NCBI GenBank assembly: GCA_001642005.1
Contig: LWCA01000664.1
Coordinates: 1 to 20,919, forward strand
Reading direction: 5' to 3'
From: Intoshia linei
Taxonomy: Eukaryota; Orthonectida; Rhopaluridae
DNA length: 20,919 nt
A program made the position numbers and the translations under genes. A model generated the notes under the pieces. It had not been told where the DNA came from and searched no databases. It saw only the letters and a program-made list of their open reading frames with translations. Positions within the stretch are counted from its first letter, which is position 1, and every line of letters begins with the position of its first letter. Of the stretch, positions 1 through 9,108 are shown piece by piece.

Positions 1-520
1 CAGCGTATATATTTTTTTAAATTCTCAAACTCGTTTGATTTTCAAAAAGAGGGACAACTGCGGTTTTTGACCCGTAAAATGTGAGTTTGGGAGGTTGAAA
101 TTTAGTTTGCGAACACCCCGGAAACACTGTAATTGAAATGTGAACTTTATAAAATTATAAGACGGGTAGTTATTTAAATAAAGCTGAACACACACACACA
201 AATAAAAATATTAGGTCGTTTCATAAGTAATGTTTTTTCAACAAAATTACAAAGTTTATTTGATTACATTAAAAATAAAGTTATATTATAAAATATTCAC
301 CATATTAATCCATAGAATATATATTTTTAAATTCTCCAACTCGTTTGATTTTCAAAAAAAAGGACAATTATGCTTTTTGACCCTTAAGATGTGAGTTTGG
401 GAGGTTGAAATTTGTTTTGCTAACACCCCGAAAAAAACTGTAATTGAAATGTGGACTTTATAAAATTCTAAGAGTGGCAGTTATTGAAATAAACGGGAAC
501 ACACTCACATGCAAACAAAC
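1..520. repeat. Two diverged copies of a direct repeat, about 200 bp each
   Basis: Copy A covers about 1-203 (cut by the window edge) and copy B about 310-520. Both contain, in the same order, TCGTTTGATTTTCAAAAA, then TTTTTGACCC, then GTGAGTTTGGGAGGTTGAAA, then AACACCCCG, then CTGTAATTGAAATGTG, and both end in an AC-rich tract. The unit of about 310 bp includes a roughly 100-bp spacer that is not repeated. No ORF is visible. It could be a satellite-like pair or two insertions of one dispersed element; the second copy has drifted by substitutions and a few one-base gaps. Confidence 0.8.
211..232 (+). mobile_element. Possible mariner-type terminal sequence
   Basis: A TA dinucleotide (209-210) is followed by TTAGGTCGTTTCATAAGTAA, which resembles the TTAGGTTGG...AAGTAATG terminus typical of mariner elements. 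I did not find the opposite inverted end or any transposase nearby. It sits between the two copies of the direct repeat, so it may be a solo remnant or a chance match. Confidence 0.3.
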
Positions 521-657
521 AAAAATTTCGTAGCATAATATGTAAGGATTTTTAGTTTCATCAATTCAAAAATTTAAATTTACACAAGCAAAAATAAAAA
601 TTGTGACGTGATGTCGCGTGTGACAAAATTTGTTATGAAAAAAAGAATAAACATTAC

Positions 658-1243
658 TTTGACAAAATTGCACTGGCTTTATCTCCAATACACACAATTT
701 TTACATTCATATTCTTATCCAACCTTTCATTAACGGCTTTAACAATAGGTTTTACAATGCTAGAATGGACAGATCCACAAAGTCCTCGATCGGAGGTAAC
801 TGCGATAATTAATTGGTTAGGATCCTCTGATTTTGATTTTACTTCACATTTATCATAAAATTCTAAATTGGATTAAAATGTAGTTTATTTTTATACCCTA
901 ATATAAATACCGTGACTCATACATTTGGAATTTTTTTTAATTTTTTAACTAAATTTTAATTCTTAAAACATCAATTCCGATAACTAGGATTGGAAAATGT
1001 TTCATTATTGAAACATCTAACTAACATCTCACAGGAAATTTTGAAAATAAAAATAAAATGTATTTTGTATTAAATGTATTATATAATATAATATATATTG
1101 TATAGTTGTACCTAAAGCTCCTATCCCATAAGGTCTGACATGCTTCAATTTTCGCTCAGCTTGGGTATATTTTGCAGCTGAAACCATTTTCATAGATTTG
1201 GTAATTTTTTCAATGTTTCTGATAGCCTTCAAACGCATTGAAA
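658..1243 (-). CDS. ATPsyngamma: ATP synthase subunit gamma, mitochondrial (partial, two exons)
   Basis: Central rotating shaft of the F1 part of mitochondrial ATP synthase, in the matrix. Two minus-strand exons are visible: 1112-1243 and 658-862, joined by a 249-nt intron with GT..AG ends. The first begins after ATTAG and encodes [20 protein letters not shown], then [20 protein letters not shown], the hallmark N-terminal helix of the family. The second encodes [20 protein letters not shown] and later [11 protein letters not shown], also diagnostic. Phases agree: the first exon leaves G, the second supplies AA, giving Glu. The next donor is GTAATG just below 658. The remaining exons (about half of the protein) must lie beyond the left edge. 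The exon with the start codon and mitochondrial presequence should lie at higher coordinates than 1243; I could not identify it. An ATG at 1262 in the same frame is intronic and not the real start. No break is seen in the visible part. Confidence 0.95.
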
Positions 1244-2317
1244 CTAATTTAATTAAATACAATTAGATGCAGTAAATCAAATTACATAAAACTTCAACAT
1301 AAAAAGTGTGCTAAAATACAAAATATCTTTCAGTTACTGGAAATATTAAAAACAATAATAAATAATTTTTCTTAATGTCCCAAATTGGGACTTTCAATCA
1401 ACGATTTTACATAATTTTAGCAAAAAACAAACATTTCGGCATAACATCCTACATGAATTTACAGAATCTTACAATATTTCATACTAGCTATTAATATTTA
1501 GTAAATATTGTATACGTTTCAAGAAATTCACTTAGATTAAATTTCCACAATGCATGGTGTTTAGTGATTCCTGATCTATGTAGTAGAATAAAGATAAACT
1601 TGTATTGTTGTGTTGGTCTTAAGTTTATACGGTAAGTCCTACAATTTTTAAAAGTTGACAAGCCCAAATTAATGATATAAGGTCATTTCATAAAATATAA
1701 AAAGATTAAGAGCAAAAATTTACTATGTTTGAGAGTGGCCATGGATCGGCTTTGAACTAAAATGCATCTAAATTGCAATTAAATAAATACAATTGGATAG
1801 ATTATACGGTACAATATTCAACATTATATAAATTAAAGAATTTTATTTCTATATTTGATTCTTTAGTAACAAAATATTTGTACGTTTTTTATTCATTTTA
1901 TTTTATTTTTATTCTAATCCTCAATCTTAACAAACTACCAATTATTGTAACATTGAAACTTTTTGGAAACTAATACTGATACGTATTTTTGATAGGTGTC
2001 ATTAAATAGTTTTTGTTTAACCCACGTGTTTATGGAACAAGGCGTATATTATATGTAATCTGGTGGTAAATTTACTTAATTTAAAATATAAATGTCTAAG
2101 AAGAGGGATATCAAGGCAAGCACCGTATGTTTGCTTGTGATACGGCTGTAGTCTGAATGTGATCAAAGTATATATGAAAGTAAAACTAATTAGTAATTAT
2201 ATTAATTAGTATGTATTATGTTAAACGTATCAACGAGCGATATTGAAATATTCAAATTAGAATAAAAATATTGCATAGATACAAAATTGTCGAAATTGTT
2301 GATCAAATATAAATACA
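1244..2317. other. Spacer between the gamma-subunit gene and TRMT61A
   Basis: AT-rich DNA between two divergently transcribed genes, so it should hold both promoters and the missing first exon of the gamma subunit on the minus strand. A 66-codon plus-strand ORF at 1773-1973 is composed almost entirely of AT-rich codons and has no recognisable motif; I do not call it a gene. A short ORF at 2092-2148 starts MSKKRDIKAST and meets a donor-like GTATGT at 2125. It could be a small first exon, but I cannot join it to anything. Nothing else is supported. Confidence 0.5.
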
Positions 2318-5062
2318 ATGATGGAGAAAAAAATTAAAGACGGTGATATTGTAGTTATATTTTTTGATTACAAAAATATATACAGAAAAAATTTGGATCC
2401 TATAAGAATTGACACAAAATATGGAGCTATATTAAAAAGTGATTTAATTGGTAAAATGTACGGTTCAATAGGAAAAACAAACACCAACATAAAATATTAT
2501 ATACTGGAAATCACACCAGAAATTTATACACGTATTGGGCCAAATATGACACGTTATTTGTATACAAATGATATTTCGCAAATTGTGTATAATTTATCCT
2601 TGAAGCCAGGGTCCAGTGTAATTGAAACTGGAACAGGTAGTGCAAAATTATCTTTTTCAATTTTAAAGAGTATCTTGCCAACCGGAAAATTGTTTTCTTT
2701 TGATATTGACGATATGCGAATTTTACAAGCCAAAAAAGATATGAATTTATTGATTAATGACTGCATTGATGAAAATTTTATCTGTGAAACTAAAGATTTT
2801 ACTAAAGATGAATTTGAAAATTATTCTTGTGTTGATGCACTTTTTCTTGATTTACCTTCTCCTTGGCTTGCTATGAAGAATGTTGTAAAGTTACTCAATA
2901 TTGGTAATATTAAAATCTTATATTCTGGTTCTAGGTTTTTTAAGTTTAATGTATTAGTTTTGGTTAGGTTTTTGTAAGTTAGTTTGGACGGAAAGATCGA
3001 GATTCTACTACCACAAAACCTTGTGAATTATTTTATTTGGTCATTTGTTTCATGTTTTCTAGGGATTGTAATTTTAAAAATTTAACAAATTAAAAAATGT
3101 ACATTTAGATGGTAGATTTGCATCTTTCTCTCCATGTATAGAACAAATTCAGAAAACTGTTTTGACAATGAAGCGAAATTTTGACCAAGTAGAGGTAATA
3201 TTTATTTTTGTTGATTTATATTTTATATTTTGACTTTGTGAAACTTGTATAACTCAAAAAGAATACTGATTTCTGTTTTTGTCTTTATTAATTATAAAAA
3301 CATATCTAAAATGGTCGGTCCGAAAGACAATGGATTACTAACTTCGGGCGTGCCAAACCGTTGTTTGGACCGTGCTTCACAACTATAATAAATACACTGA
3401 TGGACCAGTAGGTCGTAATCATAACCGAACCTATACAGCACTAGGCTATCTGAAAAATAAACTCTTATAATAAAATTTTCACAAAAGAAGTGTATTGTCA
3501 TTCATAATTTATAACCGCTAGCCACTTCTCTAATGCGCTCGAGTTGACATTTTAAATTTAACACAAAAAATAGTTATGATATTCTAGAACAGGGGTGCAC
3601 AACCTGCGGTCGTGAAAGCATTTATGTGTGGCCGTGGGCAATCCATGTCATCAAAATACAATATATCATTTTACTTCAAATTCAAGCAAAATATTTTTAT
3701 CAAAATGTTACATTTTTGACTTTGGCCATTTTCTCAAAATGGATTTAAACTTTCACAATGTCAAATTAAATTTTGTACGGACATAGTATCAATGAGTAAA
3801 GTAGCTTTGCTGGTGAATTGATATAAGGTTGTGCACCCCTATTCTAGAATATAATTTGGAAAATAAGGCCCTCATTTTACAACACTTTCGTCTAGACCAG
3901 TGTTTCCCACCCTTTTAAGTTTTATGCTCCACTTTTATCATTACAAAATTTCTACGCCCCATCATAATTTGTAACAAATATTTCCATAGTAGTGTCATAA
4001 CAGATTTTTTTATGCATATATATTACGGCGCAACAAAATGGGGTAAAACGTTAAATTAAAATTTAATTGATTAATTAATGTGATTTTTGAGTTTAGTGTT
4101 TTTTGCAAAGATTTTCTATTTGAACCACCATTTTTGTAATCTTTAAACGCAGGACTCCTCTTTTGATTATGTCCAACTTTTTTCTTTTCTTTATCAATAG
4201 ATCACTAACTGCACTGAAGCCACATTCTTCTAAGTATGAAGAAGGAAAAGGTAACATAACTCATGTTTCTAATAAGGATAATTCTAATCATAACAAGGAA
4301 TGTTTCTATCTCATCACAAAGCCATGAAATAACTCCTTTTATGTTGAACATTGATTTCATTGACTCATCGTTTTGCATTTTTGAGATTTTTTCTTGATAT
4401 TGCGTCGAGATATCACATAGATTCACTAGCATTGGATGCATCGTTCATACTGGAAATTTAATGTTTTTTAAATCAGAAGCTAATAATTTTAAATTATCAA
4501 CTATTATAAGTACATCAGCATCAGTTACCTCACACCTCTTTAACCAATAAAACAAATAAACCAGTTTTCTATGGGAAGCCGAATGAATTTGTTCGCAAAA
4601 AATATGAGAATTTATTAATGATTAGATTATCTTGATTTCTTGACAAATTTTGACAAGCCCCACTGGTGGGGCATACCCCACGTTGGAAATAACTGGTCTA
4701 GACCGTCTATACCCCACAGAAAGGATCTCGGTACGGTAGGTTCGGGACTGGTTCTAATCACCAAAAATTTTGATTATTTTTTTTCCGTATAACTACAAAA
4801 TATGCAGAGTAAAATTAAATTATTAGTAAACGTGGTAAAATATTTAATTATGATATAATTTTTTCAATAGGTCTACGAGTTTGTTAAAAACCATTATGGT
4901 TTTAGAAAATTTGATTATTCTGAAATAATAAATAAGGACGAATATACAAATGGAAATTTGATAAAAACCGAAAAACAAAATACAATTATTAATTTCGGAG
5001 CACCTATAGGCCATACTGGATATTTGCTATTTGCTTCACTCACAAACAAATTAAATTTATAA
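2318..5062 (+). CDS. TRMT61A: tRNA (adenine(58)-N(1))-methyltransferase catalytic subunit
   Basis: S-adenosylmethionine-dependent enzyme that, with its partner TRMT6, makes 1-methyladenosine at position 58 in the T-loop of tRNAs. Three exons: 2318-2903, 3109-3194 and 4871-5062 (stop TAA 5060-5062). All introns are GT..AG and phases fit: exon 1 leaves G, exon 2 supplies AT. The product is 287 residues, close to the human 289. Visible signatures: ETGTGSAKLS at residues 103-112 (SAM-binding motif I; the family usually has GTGSG), DALFLDLPSPW at 173-183, FASFSPCIEQIQKT across exon 2, and the C-terminal GHTGYLLFAS. The start at 2318 gives MMEKKIKDGD, matching the family N-terminus; the Met at 2321 could also be used. 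The second intron (3195-4870) is long because two hAT elements landed in it. Reading exon 1 past its donor to a stop at 2975-2977 gives a false C-terminus. Confidence 0.96.
3590..3841. mobile_element. Non-autonomous hAT element (MITE), 252 bp
   Basis: Terminal inverted repeats CAGGGGTGCACAACCT on the left and, read on the other strand, TAGGGGTGCACAACCT on the right. A perfect 8-bp target duplication TTCTAGAA flanks it at 3582-3589 and 3842-3849. This end sequence and 8-bp duplication are typical of the hAT superfamily. There is no coding sequence inside. It lies in the second intron of TRMT61A, so it is removed by splicing. Confidence 0.9.
3898..4695. mobile_element. hAT element with decayed transposase, 798 bp
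   Basis: A perfect 8-bp target duplication GTCTAGAC lies at 3890-3897 and 4696-4703. The left end starts CAGTGTTTCCCACCC; the right end read in reverse starts CAGTTATTTCCAAC, an imperfect inverted repeat. Inside is a minus-strand relic of a hAT transposase C-terminus. It is a second, independent insertion in the same TRMT61A intron, only 48 bp from the first element. Confidence 0.88.
4138..4441 (-). pseudogene. hAT transposase relic (C-terminal dimerisation region), frameshifted
   Basis: On the minus strand, 4138-4251 reads PFPSSYLEECGFSAV followed by SDLLIKKRKKLDIIKRG. This is the C-terminal dimerisation block of hAT transposases of the ZBED/FAM200 type, where Y-L-x-E-x-G-F-S-A is the conserved core. 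The adjoining minus-strand ORF 4205-4441 (start MHPMLVNLCDIS) is in another frame over the shared part. The coding region therefore carries at least one frameshift near 4250 and is dead. It lies inside the hAT element at 3898-4695, antisense to the host gene. Confidence 0.75.
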
Positions 5063-5091
5063 CATTGTAATTGTAAATTTTGTAAATTGTA

Positions 5092-5097
5092 ATTAAA
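5092..5097 (+). terminator. Candidate poly(A) signal of TRMT61A
   Basis: ATTAAA, the commonest variant of the animal polyadenylation signal, lies 30 nt after the TRMT61A stop codon. No canonical AATAAA is nearer. Its use is inferred from position only. Confidence 0.45.
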
Positions 5098-5446
5098 ATG
5101 TAACGTTTTCCCTTATCTGGTGTATTAAGATCATAATATGCATGTACAAATGCTAAAATAATGGACCAAAAGTAATCGCATTCTATTTCTCTACTTCAAT
5201 GTCCACCTGTTTTGATACTGTCATTTTTGTCCACCCAATTTTTTGTATAACTTTTTGATGTGAGTAGTCTTCTCACATCTGATCTCAAAAATTAAGATGA
5301 AATAATTCACTTTAAAGTAAAAAGTAATGTGATATGATGGTTCCACCTGAAACAAAATTTGGGACCACTCTTTTAAATGATTGATAATAGTGAATGGTAG
5401 GATTTTGTAAGTTAGATTTTCAACGTGAATTTATTTTTTTGGTAGA

Positions 5447-5737
5447 ATGAAAATGTCCCTCAGCAGAGCTAGGCCCTGTTTGTACGTAGTACATAACAGT
5501 CAACCTAGTAATTATATATTCTGTTTTGCAAAATTGTTGAGACTTTCATATTTTCTAAAATATGAAAAAATGAAGCATCTACGAATAAATTCGATTAATT
5601 TTTCTAAATTTTTTTTCAATGACGGGTCTTGCGAATCTCATATATATTTTATTTTATCATATAAAAAATTCAGAAATTTAAATGTTGATTTAGACAACAT
5701 AATAGCAATTGCAAAATTGCTGGGAGGAGGTATATAA
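5447..5737 (+). CDS. Unassigned ORF, 96 codons
   Basis: ORF starting MKMSLSRARPCLYVV and ending DNIIAIAKLLGGGI. I do not recognise the product. It is less AT-biased than the spacer, has a mixed residue composition with three Cys before residue 40 (C11, C26 and one later Cys in NDGSCES), and no obvious signal peptide or repeat. The last codons overlap a donor-like GTATAT at 5732, so the ORF could be an exon whose continuation I cannot find. A possible acceptor (TTTGGTAG) lies just before its ATG. It stands between TRMT61A and the DHHC gene on the same strand. It could equally be a chance ORF or a decayed transposon fragment. Confidence 0.3.
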   Translation: MKMSLSRARPCLYVVHNSQPSNYIFCFAKLLRLSYFLKYEKMKHLRINSINFSKFFFNDGSCESHIYFILSYKKFRNLNVDLDNIIAIAKLLGGGI

Positions 5738-6302
5738 TAAATGTAAATTTGAAAATCGATAGTTACACAAATTATTAATGTGTTATATATGAACAATGTT
5801 TATTAAACATGTCATGATTTCAGAACTGAAATAATATTGATATTCAAGAATAAAAATTTTTTAATACTCAATTTGGAAAATGATCATACCATTTAAAAAA
5901 AATTTATCAAAGCATTATCTCCTCAAAAATGAGTCTTAGCTAGTGTAGGTTTAACACTGCTTTCAGTCATCTCACTAAATGGTTACACAAAGTGTCAAAC
6001 ACATTTTTAGCAACTTTTAGTTTTTAACAATGCGTATGGTAACATTTGAAATTTGTTACAATGTCTATATTTTGCAACTATTGCATATTATGAAGTATAT
6101 TAATTAGAAACATAACATTGCTCGGTCCCAAAGTGATCACTATAAACGGCTTCTACTGAATATACTACTTAGATTTATTTTTTGTATTTTTAACATTTTC
6201 GTAACATTTATGATTTTGAATTGTTGATTTTCGTATATAGAAACGTATGTGTAAACAAATATTTCGGCTTTCATTATAAAATTATTTAAACTTCATTTTA
6301 AT
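5738..6302. other. Spacer upstream of the DHHC gene, no gene seen
   Basis: AT-rich DNA with many stops in all frames. It should include the promoter of the downstream palmitoyltransferase gene, but no distinct TATA box or initiator stands out from the AT background. Confidence 0.5.
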
Positions 6303-8460
6303 ATGCGGCTAATGAGGAGTGGGTCAATTTGCTTCTTCTCATTAATATCTTTATGGATATTTGGATTTGTTATTATCAATAGAATCTTTTCCATCAAATA
6401 TATTAACCAAATTCAATTTTCCTTTATTGGTAAATTTTAATATATTTTTTAATAAATATGTAAATACACAAATCGCACCTCATTTTATCTACCTATAAAA
6501 TTAATTTATTTTTAATATATAATATAAAATAAGTTTGTTTCCATCATTATTTCATTAATGATATACATTAATTTACAGGAACCATCCAAATATTCATAAT
6601 AATTATGTTAAACCTGGATAAAATTTTTAATTTATACGGTTGATATATGACCGGAAACACTAAATATATATTTATGTTAATATAAAATTTGAAACATTAA
6701 GATTGGTAAAAACAATATTAAAATATTAAATTTACACATAAATACATTTGTGCACATAGAGGTACCCTCACTTACGAAGCCCATGAAATATCCGCTCAAA
6801 CTGAAGTAATTCTGTATTTTCATAAATACTACAGAATAGGGATGGAGCCAATTTTGTATATATAAAAATATTTTAAATGTAACTAAAAATCGCGAAAATT
6901 TCTTTACACTCAGTTACATTAGCATCTAATCATTAGATTGTTAATTTAAAAGGAATAAATCAAAAAATTCTTAAAACCACTAAAGGAGGGTTACAGATAT
7001 AATTTTTTATTTATTACATTTTAAATTTACATTTAGGTTTCAATGTTTTCTACATACTAATGATTATTAGCTATCTTAGAGTGTCGTTTTCCTCTCCTGG
7101 ATATTTCTACAGTATTTCATTTTTTGTTTTATTTCTTTACATTGTATATACAGATTTTACTCCATTTGAAAGAGAAAACCAACAAGCCATAGCAATACGT
7201 ACATTCTGTAAGAAATGTAAACATCTTAGACCAGCCAGGTCTCATCATTGTGCAGTTTGCAATAAATGCGTAAGGAAAATGGATCATCATTGTCCTTTGT
7301 AACATTTTTACATGCATTCTTACTTATTTTTAAAATAATTACAGTAATTGTAAGTGAATAAATATATTTTAGCATCAACAATTGTGTTGGAGAAGAAAAC
7401 TTTAAATTTTTTGTTTTGTTGCTGTTATATTGCTTTTTATCTGCTCTTTTTTCAATGTACATTCATATTTCCTATTATACAGGATACTATCCTGAAGTTG
7501 AGGTATATTTTTACGTATAAATTGTGTATTTTTATTTTTAGGAGAATCCAATTTATAACCAATCAATCATAATCAAATTTACATTTTTTGTCACCATTAT
7601 TTTCTTCCTTTTTGATACATGCATATTACTGGTTGCACATTTAAATATCCTATTAGTAAGTATTTTATACATATTATAAATTTTCTCAAATTGTGTAAAA
7701 TATAAGATACAATTGTTTTGTTTTTAAATATGATCTTTTTAACTCTACAATTTCATCTGAAAAAAATATTTCTTGCAATTTTTTTAATAGTCATAAATAA
7801 AACGTACAAAATAGAATAATTTTATTCCCTTACACTTTTAGAATATTTTAAAGGCATAGTGAAATCGTTGAGGAAAACTGTGTTTTCTAATTTTAGACCC
7901 AGATACATGCATTATAATGATAATTATAATGGAAATACATAACATTTTTTTATATTATTATTCTATAACTTCTTCATTTATATAGAATAGAACAACTTTA
8001 GAATGGTATGATATTAGAAAAGAAGAGCAAAGTGGAAAGATATTTATCAATTACCTTAGGTTAGCCGTCTTATCAAACATTAAAATTAATTTTTATTTTA
8101 CGTTAACGTTAAATAATTTGAAGTTTCCATATACCGTATCTAATCATATTTTCATCACTTTTGAATGTAATTTGAACCATATTTAAAACAAATAATTGGA
8201 TATTAGTACGAAATTTTTTTTCATGATAAAATGTAATTTTCTACACTGTACTAAATAACCGTATGATGGAAAACCCTATTTACATTGTATCGAAAATGAT
8301 AATTATTATAAAATTACAATTAATATTTAGAAATGCAAGATCACAAGATTATCCAAACAATTTACGTGTTATATGTGAATCAGATAACTTGTGTTTATCA
8401 CTGTGGCCTCTGAGACAACAAATTTTGTTTAGGGAAACTGAAAATTTGTTACCTTTGTAA
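6303..8460 (+). CDS. DHHC-type palmitoyltransferase (ZDHHC family)
   Basis: Membrane enzyme that transfers palmitate from palmitoyl-CoA to cysteines of proteins, typically in Golgi or ER membranes. Six exons: 6303-6429, 7037-7298, 7373-7502, 7542-7655, 7986-8059, 8331-8460 (stop TAA 8458-8460). All junctions are GT..AG and in phase; the product is 278 residues. Exon 1 gives membrane segment one (about residues 10-28), exon 2 segment two (about 65-80) and the zinc-binding cysteine-rich domain [20 protein letters not shown] ending in catalytic D-H-H-C at 125-128. Exons 3 and 4 give segments three and four. Exon 5 starts NRTTLE, the TTxE motif (214-217). Oddities: the usual W after DHHCP is F here (codon split TT|C across intron 2), no DPG motif is seen, and intron 3 is only 39 nt and has an in-frame stop, so it must be spliced. 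The subfamily is not clear. Confidence 0.93.
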
Positions 8461-8469
8461 AAAAATATA

Positions 8470-8475
8470 AATAAA
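8470..8475 (+). terminator. Poly(A) signal of the DHHC gene
   Basis: Canonical AATAAA, 10 nt after the stop codon at 8458-8460, implying a very short 3' UTR. Confidence 0.7.
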
Positions 8476-8914
8476 CTTTTCCAAGTCTACAATAGAATTG
8501 AATTACAATATACATTATACAGTACAATTTTTCCTTAAAAAATTTTTTAAAATAATGCATCAAATAATATGGTATGAATTAGAATTTACATTTTGATACA
8601 TTGATGATATTGGTGTATTTTAAAAAAATGGTTGTATTGGTGTTTGGATATTTTTCGAGACCATTCATTCTAAAACCTCAATGTTTCTCCAGAAATGTAA
8701 AAATTTACAATTTTAATTGATGAGACTAATATACAATTATATCAATAACTTACATTGACGATGAAGGTGATTCACACTTGGTGATACATAATCTTAATTT
8801 TTGCGAAACTTTTTATTTTGATGACCACTAATATGCAGGCCATGGTATTGGAAGACTGGTATCATCCTACATTACATTTACGTTGTTGGTATTGGTAATT
8901 CAAATATTTGAATA

Positions 8915-8948
8915 GATAAATAAAAAAGGTCGCTCTCATACATCATAA
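8915..8948 (+). promoter_or_regulatory. Candidate core promoter of the microexon gene
   Basis: GATAAATAAAAAAGG (8915-8929) is TATA-like and is followed about 20 nt later by CTCATACATC, a plausible start region. This would leave a 5' UTR of about 40 nt before the ATG at 8988. The background is so AT-rich that this is position-based inference. An acceptor-like TTTACAATTAG at 8970-8980 leaves open a spliced 5' UTR. Confidence 0.3.
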
Positions 8949-8987
8949 ATACATTTCTCAACTTTTAAATTTACAATTAGAATCAAA

Positions 8988-9066
8988 ATGAAATCAGTTA
9001 CATTTTTCAGTGGATTATTATTTGTTTTTATACAATTGATATCATACAATTACATTGAAGCTAAAA
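8988..9066 (+). CDS. Signal-peptide exon of a secreted microexon peptide gene
   Basis: Encodes 26 residues, MKSVTFFSGLLFVF followed by IQLISYNYIEAK, plus one extra nucleotide (A). Lys2, a hydrophobic core from about residue 4 to 18, polar residues and a small residue at the end (IEA) make a textbook secretion signal with cleavage predicted after Ala25. The exon ends at AAAA|GTAAAA, so it is left in phase 1, and nearly nothing of the mature peptide is encoded here. The next acceptor, TTTATTTTAG, ends at 9108 and gives a 42-nt intron; the DHHC gene next door has a 39-nt one, so this is feasible. If unspliced, the frame stays open to TAA at 9129-9131 and gives a 47-residue peptide, the main alternative. 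The product is not recognised. The downstream triplets are described in their own entries. Confidence 0.6.
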
Positions 9067-9108
9067 GTAAAACATTTCATACATTTTTTTTTATAAATTT
9101 TATTTTAG

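Noticed and set aside
1773-1973. 66-codon plus-strand ORF
   Set aside because: It is made of AT-rich codons only, with no motif and no splice or poly(A) context.
3292-3501. Minus-strand ORF of 69 codons in TRMT61A intron 2
   Set aside because: No recognisable family. It may be an old repeat, but no ends were found.
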